Positions 24,463-36,487 of a stretch of 64,000 bases of DNA are shown here, piece after piece. Within the stretch, counting starts at the first letter, position 1. Every line of letters begins with the position of its first letter. The translations under genes were made by a program, and so were the position numbers. Origin of the DNA: Thermothelomyces thermophilus ATCC 42464 (lineage: Eukaryota; Ascomycota; Sordariomycetes; Sordariales; Chaetomiaceae); contig NC_016474.1 in assembly GCF_000226095.1 (NCBI RefSeq), forward strand, positions 868,001 through 932,000, in the 5' to 3' direction. The notes under the pieces are model-generated. The model ran no database searches, was not told where the DNA came from, and saw nothing but the letters and a program-made list of their open reading frames with translations.

Positions 24463-25876
24463 CTAAACGAGCCCACCAGCGGGAGACACCACTCGCGTCC
24501 GAGCCATCCCCCTCACCAACTCATCCACAACCACACCCCTCCGGCCCCTTTCCACGAACCTTGGCTGACCCTCATTGGCCCATCCCCTAGCACCCACGTA
24601 TTGACCCCCAATCGCCTCCTCCAGGTTCTCCTCATCTTCATCCCTATCGCTTTCTACCACATCGTCAATCTCGGCAGCCGCTACGCTTGCCTGACTCGGA
24701 CTGGCCGAGCCGGACGGACTTTGGGGGGTTACGACCGGCGAAGAATCAATCGTCGAGCCGGAGAGGGTGAGACTACTGGGAGAAGAGGGATCCGCCTCGC
24801 TGCCGCCGGTCGAAGGAGAAACAATGATCTCAGCCGGGGACGAAGGCGGGGACCGGTCCGGGGAGACGAGTTGGTGCCTCTTCGGGGTCTGTGGCGCGGG
24901 CTGCATCTCTGAGTTTGGTGTTGTCTGGTCTGTTTGGCTGGGGTGGCTATGGCCGCTGCAAAGTACGAGGAAGAGAGTGTCAGCTGTTGGGAGATTCGAA
25001 ACAAAGGGGACAAGGAGGTATGACTGACTCGCAAGAATCGGCGGACGTGATGGTCCACAAGGTTCGTAAGGGGGGCCTGGCCGCTGGCCGGGACAGTTCA
25101 ACGCCTGGGACGGGTTAGCACAGGTGCTGTGTGTGCATGGTGTGAAGATGTCGACGGAATACTGACTGCGTAAGGAACGGTCCTCGAAGAAGCGAAAGTT
25201 GCCATCCACCACTTCTGGATTCTTGTTTTAGCATCTTGATGGAAAGGTGAGCGGCTAAACCCGACTTACCTCGAACAGCCCGCTGAACGCCAGATCGAAA
25301 CGAACTCCAGCTCCCGGCGTTGGAAACCATCCTAGAACGCGCTGGCGGGACAGTCATGGCCAGGAAGTTCTCCTTGTCCGAGTCGGAGAGCGACGATGGG
25401 CGGCTGAAGCGCGAATCCCCCCGTCGACGGAACCTCGCAGGCAGAGAATGCAACCTGAGACGTCCCCGAAAGGGCCGACGTCTTGCTGGCTGCGACCGCG
25501 ATGACGTGGTTTCTGACGACGAGGGCAGGTTCGTTATGTGCGAGTTCTCCTCTAGCTCTAGCTGAATGTCGTGGGAGCTCTCGGACGACTCGAGAGTGGC
25601 ATGACTATGACGGTGGAAGCGAGCACCGACAGAGCGGAACCAGCCACGCGTGCCCTTCAACGGATGGGGTTGGAAGGTCTGGGGATTGTTGTATGCCGTG
25701 GTGCTATTGTTGTCGTTGTCGTTGGAGGTGGTGGTGTTGATTGTACCGCCACGACTGAGGAAATACGATGCCTTATAACGGAGCGAAGCCGTGATCGACT
25801 GCCGAGAGCGGCTCGTTTGGAGGCTTGCCTGTTCAGCTAGGCCAACAAAGTCCCGGGAGCTCGACATCGCTGCCAT
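24463..25876 (-). CDS. Hypothetical disordered protein, four exons
   Basis: I do not recognise this protein. Exons on the minus strand: 25876-25270, 25214-25167, 25104-25029, 24955-24463, giving 407 residues. All three introns (55, 62 and 73 bp) have GT..AG ends and fitting phases, which is the main evidence that the gene is real. The ATG at 25876 gives MAAMSSSRDFVGLAEQ; no better upstream ATG was seen. The first 200 residues are Ser/Arg/Asn-rich with basic clusters (ARRRPFRGRLRLHSLPARF). A short ordered-looking segment, VVDGNFRFFEDRSLR, spans exons 1-2. The C-terminal half is Ser/Pro-rich, then acidic (ESDRDEDEENLEEA). It converges on the PPR gene with about 312 bp between stops. The two small internal exons are the weakest part of the model. 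Confidence 0.6.
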
Positions 25877-26727
25877 GCTCCGGACTCGATACCACGTCGA
25901 ATGGAATACAATGGTTAAGACTGAAAGGGAAAGGGACGAACCCAAAGTAATGATATCAACGCGAGGCCTGGCCGGCTTGCTAATGTGATAGGGGCATGGT
26001 TAGACAATGGTCTGGATTCGGGACGCCAAACACGACGTAAAAAAGAAAAGCGGCATTGACTTGGCGATCCAAGTGTGCCTACCGGGTCCAGTGTAACAAA
26101 CTGGATGGCAAAAGTCACGACTACCAAAAGACAATCCAATCATGGTAGGACTGGGGAAGGTGCACTGCCTTCTCGCGCAGTCAAATTCAAGGAAAGAGAC
26201 CGGATCACCATGTATGCCTAGCCGGGAAGGTGCTGCTTGAGAAACCCAGAGGGGCTGCAGGATGGGTAGACAATTCTCTTTCTCTTCCTCTGCCAGCCAG
26301 AGTCCTAGCCAGTACATACTTTCACAAGCCGCAAAAAAATGGTCATGAGCTGTGCGCTGGCCTTTTGCTGATGGTCAGCCGAAGCAATCGCCGTATCTGT
26401 TATTCTCGATCTTTTAACAAGACCGCATGTTTGTTCACCGTCCGCAATTTGTCCAATTGATTGCACGGGTGGTAACACCACCCGCCCGTCCGTCTTTCTC
26501 TCGTTCCTTCGTTGTTTTAAACCGGGTAACGTCAGTGTACGCCGTCTGATTTGGCACAATGGAACCTCCTTGTGCGCAAGTGTTTTTCCGCGTTCCATTT
26601 CTGTCCATCAGCCAGTGCAAGGTGGGTGAAATGGCCGCAAGTCAGTAATCCGACATGAGTCAAGGTGCGCAGGTCCGAAATCGCAGCGGTAGCAATAATA
26701 GGCGGGAAAATGAGGGCAGAGAAGCGA

Positions 26728-27953
26728 CTATCTCCCACCGAAACGTCCCGCCCTGCTGAAGCCTCGGCCCCGGCGGTTCGCCGAGACCAGACTGTCGCTG
26801 TACAACCCGCCGCCGACTCCTGCTGCCGGTCCCGTGGGAGGTTGCCTTCCAGTGTTGAGATCCGCATCCATCGGGTCGTCGAAGCCGTAGGACCCGTCCA
26901 TCACTACGTCGTTGTCGGGCGGCGGCCGGGTTGCGGTTTGCGTGGGCGGGATGGATGGGGTGTTCCCGATCTTCGGGTAGACCCTCAAGACGCGGCCGTC
27001 GGCCTGACATGGTCAGCTTACAGCGATGAGGTGCGAGAAGAGAGGTGGGAGGAGACGCACTGTCTGGTTGTTGAATGTGGCGATCACGTTGTCGGCACCC
27101 TCCTTGCTCTCAAACACGATCTCGGCGATCACGATCGGATGTTGTTTTACCAGCCGGCAGCTGGTGATGATGCCCCCGACAGGGGTCATGGCGCTCTCGA
27201 TGTCGGCCGCCGTCGTGCCCGGAGCGAAGTTCTGCGCCATGACAACAAATGGGCCGGCCAAACCGCGGATCGTGATGCCCTTGTTAAACGTGGTAGCCGG
27301 CTTCGCCATCGCTCTTGGCTCTGTCGGAATTGCGCCATTGATGGGCGCCGTCTCATCCGCTCGCCGCTGCTGGCCTTGAGATTGCTGCAGCTCCGACCGT
27401 ATCAGCGCCTGCGCCACCTGGGCTGCACGGCGCGTTTGGCGCTTGTGGCTCGCGGGTCCGGTCAGAGGCGCGTTCGGGTCAGTGATGCGCGCGGCGAGAG
27501 AACCGGCGCCGCTACCGCTAGCCTTGCCGCCGGCCTTGGGTCCCCGCGCTTGTGTCTCGTGCAAATCGTGCGTCCACTCGCCATCGATGTTGCCTGTGCT
27601 GTGGCGAGGCCGTGTGGCAGGTTCGGCGCGTTGCTGCATGCGGCATTAGTGGCGTACGTTTGGACGACTCGGTTGAGCGACTGGAAGAGGAGCCAAACCT
27701 TCTTCACTCCGGCGCGGCTAGCGAGGCTGCCGGCAGCGGTTGCTTTGGAGGCCGGAGTGCTTGAGCGACGGCCCTTACCGAAGATTTTGGCGGCGAGTTC
27801 TTCATTCTTTCTGCGATCGCGGGCTGTATAGGTTTTTTGTTAAAAATCCCAATTCCCGGCTTCCAGGTACAGAGCGCGCAGATACATACCCTCATGAATC
27901 ATCCTCTCTAGGTCGACGGCGACTTTGCCGCTATTGTTGCCGTTGGTAGCCAT
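26728..27953 (-). CDS. RRM-like RNA-binding protein (nucleotide-binding alpha-beta plait)
   Basis: Probably an RNA-binding protein; partner RNA unknown. Exons on the minus strand: 27953-27890, 27823-27699, 27633-27061, 27003-26728, giving 345 residues with all phases consistent. The N-terminus is charged (VAVDLERMIHEARDRRKNEE) and followed by a Ser/Ala-rich basic stretch. One atypical RRM-like fold lies at about 178-262: beta 1 GITIRGLAG, then VVMAQNFAPGTTAADIESAM, AEIVFESKEGADNVIATFNN and, across the last intron, ADGRVLRVYPK. The C-terminus is Gly/Arg-rich and ends GRGFSRAGRFGGR, an RGG-like tail common in mRNP proteins. Aromatic RNP residues are partly replaced. It may belong to the Yra1/Mlo3 export-adaptor class, but the match is not close enough to name. 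The second intron's GTTTGG donor is weak. Confidence 0.75.
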
Positions 27954-29419
27954 GGCGCCGGAATCGAACGCGGTCGGCCAATCGACGTATGTACTTGTAT
28001 AAAAGTGAAACCGTTGGTAGCAGTTGCTCCCTGCGCGCGTAGAAAGCAGTACGTCGTGATGTAAGAAGCCTTTGGGAAGTGTGTCGGCCAAGTGGGCGGC
28101 GGATCTTCAACAATTGCTGCGGTCGAGCCGAACCGTGTTTCTAGCGCGTCGGCGAGGTTTTGCTTGGCCAGGGTCCCTGCCAACTGATCGAAGCTAAGAT
28201 GCCAGCGGGCCAATCCAAAGTTCTTGGCATTAGCCCCATTCCCCGGGTTCGGCGCCAGGTACCCAAGTACCTACTTATCGAAGTAGTGTACGGATTAGTT
28301 ACATACAGTATGTACGGAGAACGGATTACACTACACTCGGGTACTCAGTAATTGGCCGTACTGTACACCGTACACACAGATTTGGTATTAGGTTCCATAC
28401 CTTATGGTTGCTGGCACTGATGTTCTCGAATGTTTTTGAGAGACCGACACTTTCTCCCTAGCGCACTCGCTGCACAGGCAGTTTAGCTCTACTGCAGATC
28501 GTTTTGAGACTGCTTGTTCTCATTCTCTCTCCTACAAGTGCTTGGTGCGTGTACTGTAGGAAGAGCTAGCTAGGGACAGGGCAAACCCGACCAACCATAC
28601 TACGTTCAGACAACCACCGACTCGGCATATCCGAATATCCACCCGTGTTGCATCATCGGACTCGAGCAGCATCTGGGCGAGCCACCCAATCTTCCATTCT
28701 TCGGAATGAAAAGTGTGAAGCGAAAGGATATGGATGCCACAAACTGAGAACAACAAGTCAAATGCGTCTGCACTCCCCTATTCCTCCATGGTCCTCCCCA
28801 GCACCTGCTTGAACTCATCCCTCCTAATCCCAGCCCGGCGCGCGCAGAGACAGGCTCCTCTCTCGTTCGCGCGTACATCTACCCCGATGGTTCGAATGGA
28901 AGCGAAACTTGGACGTCAATCCCCCACCACTCCCGATGCTTGTCCGCGTTTGCGGGATACAGGCGTGGCGAGCAAACCGCTTCCTCCCTTGAATTTTTTG
29001 TGCCATCCGTTTCATGTCATGGCCGTCGCTGCTGGCCGTCGTCGTTCACTTGCTGCCGGGCGTCGAGACGGTCACACAACGCAGCTGCGGCTGTCGACCT
29101 GTATCCCTGCTTATGGTGATCATTCCATTGCCTCCGCTATCCATCTTCTCCTAGGTAGATTCCCTCGAGATCAAGACGGTGGGGATGGACCTGCATGTTA
29201 AATGATCCGAACGATGCAACGTAAAAATCTGGCACGCAGGCGGGTAGGCAAGTAAAGCAATCAAGAAGCGACTCTCGAACACCGGAAATGGCAATTGCAA
29301 TGTCGCAGTCAGTGGGAATCCCATAACGTCATGCCCCGGCTTCCCACTCTCAAGTCCTCGCCTTAAGCAATATCCAAGTAACATAAAAAGTTTTGCCGCC
29401 CTGCTCGCCCGGAGCAATC
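27954..29419. other. 1.5 kb spacer upstream of the RRM gene, downstream of YAK1
   Basis: No supportable gene. It contains TACGGATTA-type copies (28289-28297 and again near 28321) and TACCTA-type short repeats near 28258-28275. It should hold the RRM gene promoter and the YAK1 3' UTR. Confidence 0.45.
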
Positions 29420-32338
29420 TCAATGCCACGGGCTCTGACCGCTGCCCATGAACCCTTCCTCCAGCGTCCTCTCCTCCAGGTTCCGGATAAAGTCGCGGTT
29501 GCCACGACCCGTTTGCTGTGCTCGGCTTCCTCTCCTGGGCTGCCTATTTGAAGTTTGGTGGTCCATGCCGGCGAGTCCTTCTGGAGGCGGAGGGTAATAA
29601 GCAGGGCTTGGTTGAAGTCGAATGGGCTGGTTGGGATCCAGATGACTGGCGACCCTTTGAATCGAGGCGGGGATGCCGCTCTGCTGTTCCATTGTTGAGG
29701 CACGCTGCCTGGGTCGGTTCTGCTGGGCGTACATATTGGACTGGGTGTAGTTGGCTGGCGGCATTTGCACCCCCGTCTGTCCCATACCCATCTGGCCGTA
29801 TCCGCCCTGCTGGCCGCTGTATGGTGGCGGCGCTCCGGGGTGCGTGTTTGTCGGGGTGTACATGTTGTTGCTTCCATAGAGTGGTTGTTGCTGTGCGTGG
29901 CCTTGTTGCTGGTATTGTACCGGACCCATCGACCCATAGGCCCCTTTGGCCGCCGTGCTTGCCTGGGCTTGAGCCTGAGCAGCCTGCGCCCTCTGCTTGC
30001 TCAGGGCTTCGGCCTGTAGCTGCTGTTGTGTGCCAGGAGCCGGCGACCGGTTCAAAGCGCTCGATTTGAGGTTCATGGGTGGCACGAACTGGCCTGTGAA
30101 CTTTTGTTGAGTGATGAAAGGGTGCAATTTTGCCTGCTGCGGGGACCATCTCTCAAGCGGATTGATGGTCAACAAGCCCCTGACGAAATCGATAAAGGCG
30201 ATGCGGTTATTCATCTCTGAACACAACGGGTGTCAGTGCGAATTCTCTCCTTCCCGACCAACATGAAAGGGACAACTCACCCCTCTCAATTTCCGACGGT
30301 TTCATGTTCTTCCGCGGCATCGGGTACGACTTGATGATTTCGGGTAGCGTGTTCGCCTGGAAGTACTTCTTGCTAGGCTGCTCTTTCACGCCGTGTTCGC
30401 GCGAGTACTGCTCCATGCTCTTCAGGTGGTAAGTCCGCCGGCCGAACTCGTCCTGCCTCTTCTCGAAAAACTCTCCGGCCTGCTTGCCCATCTCAATCAT
30501 CCAATTTGGAGGGTTTCCGAGCATCTCGACGATCCTGGAGACCTGGTTGTACTCGGATGAACCCGGGAAGAGGGGCAGGCCGAGGAACAGCTCGACGACG
30601 ATGCAACCCAGCGACCACATATCGATGGCTGAAGAGTACGGCAAGCCGAGAAGAACCTCAGGCGACCGGTAGAATCTAGACTGGATATATGTATAGACCG
30701 TCTGCCGTTCATCGCATGCGGACCCGAAATCGATGATCTTGATGATCGGGCTTTCGAGGTTCTTTAGGAGGATGTTCTCCGGCTTGAGATCGCAATGAAT
30801 CAGCCTTGCCTTGTTCAGCAAGGCCAATCCATTGAGGAGCTGCTGAGCAAAGACGCGGACAAGGGTTGTGCTGAGACCCCGGAACTGGTTCTGCTTGATC
30901 AGCTCGTACAGATTCACGCTGAGCAGCTCAAACACCAAGCACAGATGCTGTCTGTGAATGAATGTATCCTTGAGCCGCAGCAGATGGTGGTCGTCGTTCT
31001 TATCTAATTTGGTGTTAAGCTGGGCCGTGTCAGCACCGACAGTCATCCAGAACGCAAGCACCGCGGGCGCGTACCAGATCAAGAACAGACACCTCCATCA
31101 TACTCTGGTTGAAATATGCCGTGCGGTTCTTGATGACCTTGACGGCGACGACCTCCTGCGTCTTCATGTTTTGGCACTTCACGACTTGGCCGAAGGTACC
31201 CTGGCCAAGAACGTCCAGGATCAGATACCGGTTCCTAGGCGAGCAGTCAGCTCCCACGTCCCCCACATCAGGAGGGTTCAAACACCATACTTGTGTCCAG
31301 CTTCCTCCGAACCAAGGATGTCGTTGACGTATAGGATGTAATCGCTGTCTTCGTTATCGTAGCCATCGTTCTTCACTCCCTTGCTCGGCTTCGTCAGGAC
31401 GCGGCGTGGATTGCGCGACGACTCGTACTTGAACGCGGGGTTACAGATCCGGTAAGTGGCGGGGAGTTGCACGGTAAGCGCTTGCAGGGGCTGTCATAGC
31501 TGTCAGTATCGTGTAGCGAGACACATCACGGGACGCCGGGGTAGTTGCTGACGCTGATGAAGCCGCCTTCGGGATTCGCTCGTCGGAACGGCGGTTGGTC
31601 GTTGACCTTGGGTTTCAGGTCGGTCGGCGCCCGGATGCGCCTGAACTCGGGCACCGGCCCCCTGTCATGCGTGGCCGACTGCGGCGGGGCTCGTTTGGGC
31701 GACTTTGGGTCCGCATATGAGCCATCCATGGGAGTCATGGCCGACGGCGAGTATGTTTCCTGGTTATTGGCGTATTGGTTGATGGGTGGTAGTTGAGGAG
31801 CTGCCTGGCGGCTGCCGTAGTACGGGCTCTGCTGCGGGGCATAGTCCGAGGAGCGGGTGGGCGATTGTCTCTGCGCGGGCTGCTGCGAAAACTGGCCGGA
31901 GCTGGCCGTCTTGGGGCCGTAAGGTGACGTTGGGGACATGACCTCCATGGGCGAGTATCGCTGTGCGGCAGCGGAGGGCTCTTGCTGAAGGTTGGCGGTG
32001 CGGCCGCTCGAGAGATGGTGTTGATGATGGGGCCGCATGGGGTACTTGGCGCTGGTGCTCAGGCTGCCGTAGGAATCGTGCGAGTCCTGCATCGGGACGT
32101 CGCCGTTACCGTCGCGCAGATGAGGGCTCGACATGGGCGATGCTGCTGACGATGTCGTCTGGTGCGGGTTTAGGCCGCCTTGGTAGTTATCGTACTTGAA
32201 GCCCGCCGGGGGTTGTTGCGCCGGGTTCTGGCCGCTGCTACCAAAGTCTCGGGGTGACATCTGATTGCCAGTGCTTCCATTGTATCGTCGCGGGCCGCCG
32301 GCGCCGGCAGGGTCGTTGTACGCCTGCCATTGCTCCAT
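29420..32338 (-). CDS. YAK1: DYRK-family protein kinase Yak1
   Basis: Dual-specificity Ser/Thr-Tyr kinase acting downstream of PKA/TOR in stress and growth arrest, cytoplasmic and nuclear. Exons on the minus strand: 32338-31553, 31490-31291, 31234-31075, 31019-30281, 30216-29420, giving 893 residues. The N-terminal 260 residues are Gln/Ser/Pro-rich and disordered. The YAK1 signature PLQALTVQLPATYRICNPAF follows the first intron. The kinase domain is about 331-662: GQGTFGQVV loop, VAVKVIKN lysine, HCDLKPENILL catalytic loop, DFGSAC, and the autophosphorylated YTYIQSRFYRSPE activation segment. The C-terminal 230 residues are Gln/Ala/Gly/Tyr-rich. Codons before the ATG at 32338 offer only a TTG, so this ATG is the start. 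Confidence 0.95.
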
Positions 32339-34750
32339 GGCTGCTGCTGGAAACAACGGAAGGACGACGCTCGCGGGTTGCGTGTTCTGATGGTTTGCGT
32401 TGGATGTGTCGCAAGCAAGGTCAAGGTAAACGAGTTTGGGGTCCTTGGGCTCCTCCCCGTCTGGTGGTGCGGAGGGAGGGGGACCCGCTCAGCCAGAAAG
32501 CGGGTCGGCCACGGCACACTGCGCAGTCAGCCAAGGTTTCGAGCAGGGGTAGAGAGGGCGCTTGGATGGACGCGTTTGGCAGGAGCTCTGAGCGCGGTCC
32601 GCACGCCGCTGAAAGGTCGACCGAAGGAAAAAAAAAAGAACAAAACAACGGAGAGCACAGTCTCCCGCTCTCGAGAAGAACAAGACCAGCTTTGGTCAAA
32701 ATGTGCGAAATCGTCTGACGTGTGCAAGCAGGAAAATGAGATACACCAAAGCTGCAGGTTGATGATGATGATGATGATGGCAAGCGATACTGGGCCAAGG
32801 TCCCTCGCCCGATCGAACACCCCACACTTGCTCGCAAATCGATGCCACCAAGCACCGAGTCAACCCCCTGGTCCTAGTCGTTCAGGTAGCGCCAGACAGA
32901 ACAGGCGCCGCTTTTTGGTCCTACTCGGCCCACATACACAATCAAGTCTTTGCCACTGGTCCAAGAAAAACACAAAGACACAAGGGCCCAGCGAGCGGCG
33001 ATGGGGAAGACTCGTTTTGTTGGAGTTAGTTGTTTCTCCGTAGCTCGCTGCGATTCTAGAACTCTGAGCTCGGTGCAAAAGAAGCGGCTATTGCTTCCGG
33101 TTTTGAGCTCGGCGATCTCCCTAATGCCTTGCCATTTCCGACTCGAAGCTCAGATAGAGCACAACAGACGCAATTCAGAGCTTATGTGCGTCCGCACTAC
33201 CCTCCTGATGGGACGACAGCTGGTCCGAAGCACCTCTGGGACGCTCATAAACGACCCGTCACCTTAAGTAATACTGCGTCCGGCCCTGTTCGTCTGTTGT
33301 AACTTTTTTCCGACTTCGCGACAGGCGAGCTCGTCCGGCTCAGACATTGCATTGCATGGTGTTTCCAGAAACTGCGTACATCACACGTTCGTATGTGAAG
33401 CTTTTTCTTTCCCTTCGCCCTATTTGCCATGATAATCCGCGAGAGAACGAGAGCCAATGGCAAAACATAAGGGAAGTAAAATACACCCCGTCCAATCACC
33501 GATGGCACTAGACGGGGTTTAGGCGTTTGATGCCCCGCGCCGGGCGGGCCAACGTAGGAACGCGGCTGCTGGGTGGTGGTGGTGGTGGTGGATGGTTTTT
33601 CGTCTATTGGCTACCCTCTAAGCGGGTCTTAGACGTGCCTTCGAGGTTGGTGAGATGGCGCACGAATTGCTGCCCAATAATCCGCAACATCGTCCATACT
33701 CCAGTACTCCGTACGGATTACTTGAATGAGGTTTGCATGTATGTACTGTACCTGGTAGGTATGTATGACATACATGAGGTACCTACAAACTTCGTGTTTT
33801 TGGCGCCCAAGGCCCATATGAGCACAAAGCGTGGACATAGTTGTCAAACAGTAAATGGCAATAGCCAACACGCTTCAATTCTTTCTGCCCAAAACACCGA
33901 TTTTATCCATAATAATTGAATCAATCTTCTTTCCCCCACCCCCCCCCCCCTCTTCTTCAGAAACACCTCGTTAACCCGAATGTTTAATATTCACGCCTCC
34001 CCGTCCCGGCGAGGATGCATGCCTGGCTTTGGAAATTTGGCCAAATTGTTCCCATCCTAAACCCAATACTCCTTGTGAGCTTAACTGACCTCGGCGGCGT
34101 TTGTTTGGCTGACGTTTGCAGAAAAAAAAAGGGTTTTCGACTCCGTCCGTATCATCAAAACTAAGAAATAAGAAATAAGAGAGCATCACCTGTTGCGCCA
34201 GAGCAAGCAGACGCTGCCAGAGTCGCGGGACACCAGAAATCTTGGCCTCGTTCCATCCAAAGAGAAGACGACCGGCCAGGCAGAAAGTGTTTGCCATGAT
34301 TGGATAAGGTGCCATCCACCGCCACCTAAGAGAAATTGAGGCAGAACACAGCGCGTAGAGTTCACTTCAAGACTTGTGGAAGTTTCAGCAACAGATGAGA
34401 GAGGCGAAGAAGAAGTAACTGATCAGATCATGCCCAAGGGGGAATCACTGCAGACATGAAGAGGAAACGGAGACGACGATAACGACGACGACGATGAGTA
34501 ACGCAATCAGCAAGAGAGAAACGTAATACACCTCAATGGAAGAAGCAAAGACGCTCAATTTCCCGACCAGATTCCCGAAAATCAACTCGAATGACCGCCA
34601 GAAAGGTTTCTCAGATCATGAAAAGACGTCCCGTCGTTGGAAGAAATTGTAACGCTCCAGCATCAGTGCAGGCCTGGGTGGGAGAGCCGATGTAAGGTCG
34701 AGAACGGTCTGCAGGTGGCACAATCAGCGACGGCCTTGCTGTCTGGATTT
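32339..34750. other. 2.4 kb spacer between YAK1 start and PUB1 stop
   Basis: No supportable coding region. It should hold the YAK1 promoter, probably with a long leader, and the PUB1 3' UTR. Seen in it: a (GAT)n microsatellite near 32761-32778, a TACTCCGTACGGATTAC copy at 33705-33721, TAGGTA-type repeats near 33751-33785 and a short C run near 33937-33950. A minus-strand frame at 34315-33971 has no family features and was not called. Confidence 0.45.
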
Positions 34751-36487
34751 CTAACCCTGATAGCCAGAAAAGCCATTGTTAAAGCTCTGGCCCGGCGGAG
34801 GCTGGTTCCACTGCGCACCAGACTGCTGACCACGGCCGTAGCCGCCGGCGCTCGGGGGACCGCTGTAACCCATGGGCTGGGCGCCGTATGCAGCCGGCGA
34901 CTGAGCCTGAGGTCCAGCGTAGCCTGGCTGTTGGCCTGGGCCGTAAGAACCTGTGCAAACATTAGCCACCGAGCCCGGAGCAAGCGCTTCACGGGAGCAC
35001 CTACCACCACCATACTGGTTGAAGTAGGTCGAGGGAGTGCCGGGATAACCAGGGGTCTGCGCGCTCTGGGGACTGTATGGCTGGTGGGGGTCAAACTGCT
35101 GATGATGGTTCGGTGTCTTGTCCTTGCCCCACTACAGTTGGTTAGCTTTCAAGGTTTCCACTAGAGATGGAGTTGCTCGTCACGTACGCTGCACTTGAGG
35201 GGGCGGCCATTGACGTTGTACCCATTGAGCTGGCAAATAGCCATGGCGGCGTTCTCGTGGGTATCCATCTTGATAAAGGCGAAACCGCGGTCGGCCTGGA
35301 AACGGGACTCGACGACGAAACCAAAGTTCTGGAACAGCGGAACGATGTCGGTTTGGGTGGTATAGGGGGTCAAATTGCCAACGTAGCAGGTGGTCTGCCA
35401 AGCCGGCGTCTGGTTGACGACCATGTCATAACTGTGAACGCCGTGGGTAGGGAAGTGGTGGTGACCATAGGGGGTGGTCGGGGTCATGCCCATCTGTTGC
35501 ATAGCCTGCTGCTGTGCTATCGACGGCTGACCCTTCTGGTTGGCCCAGTTGCAGCGGATGGCACGGGAGCCGAGCCACTCGCCATCCATGGAACTCAGGG
35601 CCTTCTCGGCATCCGCGCGTTCGCGGAAAGCGACGAAGCCGTAGCCACGGGAGCGGCCAGTCTTCATGTCCCACATGACACGAGCTTCGGAGATGGAGCC
35701 GAAGGCGGAGAAGGCCTGGAAAAGAACCTCGTCGTTCACCTCGTTGGAGAGATCGCCGACAAAAATATGGAAATGGTTCGAGGTATCCTCCTTGTTGCTG
35801 TTGTTGGACTGGTAAGCCCAGTTGACGCGAATCTCCTGTGGGGTGCCTATTAGCATGGCCAATGCGTATTCGATTCTGCCGCAAGATGCATACCGATTGA
35901 TGAACACGACGGCCGTTCAAGGTTTGCATGGCACGCTCGGCGGCACCGGGGTCATCGTATTCAACGAAACCGTAGTTGTAGCCCTTGGCCTAAAACCACC
36001 CAGACCGGTCAGCAGGCAAGTCGACGACAAGGGGAACGAGTAAAAGATAATGAGACACTAATCGATGGAAAGAGACATCAGGAGCGGGATTGGTACGGTT
36101 GTGACTTACGTTCTTGTCCGGAATGATCTTGACACTCTGGACATGGCCGGTGGTCTCGAAGATTTGACGCAGGACATCCTCAGTGACTCTCGGGTCCAAG
36201 CCACCAACGTACAGCGCACGCTTGTTGGGTTCCGGGGCAGCGCGGCGACCGAAGGGAGCACCACTGCCGGGAGACATGATGCCGCTCTTGTCGCCGCCAC
36301 CTCCCATCGGCGAAGTGATTGCGGTCGGGATCGGGTTCGTGTTCTGCGGAATATGCAGAGGCGGGGGGGGAATGTGCGACGGGTTGGAGCCCGAGTTCTG
36401 GCCGTTCTCGTAACCAGGCGCGCCCGCGTTGGGCTGCGGCGGCGGCGGAAGCTGACCAGAGGTCGTGGGGGGACCGTTATCAGCCAT
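34751..36487 (-). CDS. PUB1: Poly(U)/oligouridylate-binding protein, Pub1/TIA-1 type
   Basis: mRNA-binding protein that controls stability and joins stress granules. Exons on the minus strand: 36487-36110, 35989-35894, 35835-35188, 35131-35005, 34950-34751, giving 482 residues; introns are 120, 58, 56 and 54 bp. After a Pro/Gly/Asn-rich leader there are three RRMs. RRM1 is about 89-160 (RNP2 LYVGGL, RNP1 KGYNYGFVEY across intron 1). RRM2 is about 179-255 (IFVGDL, RGYGFVAF). RRM3 is about 303-375 (CYVGNL, RGFAFIKM). The C-terminus is Gln/Gly/Tyr/Pro-rich and prion-like, ending NNGFSGYQG. RRM order and the short RRM3-to-tail spacing fit Pub1/TIA-1 rather than Nrd1 or Hrp1. Confidence 0.93.

Noticed and set aside
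33971-34315. Minus-strand frame starting MAPYPIMANTFCLAGRLLFG, beyond the PUB1 stop.
   Set aside because: It follows the PUB1 stop on the same strand and could be a small gene, but there is no family match, no clear promoter and no splice logic. Not enough to call.
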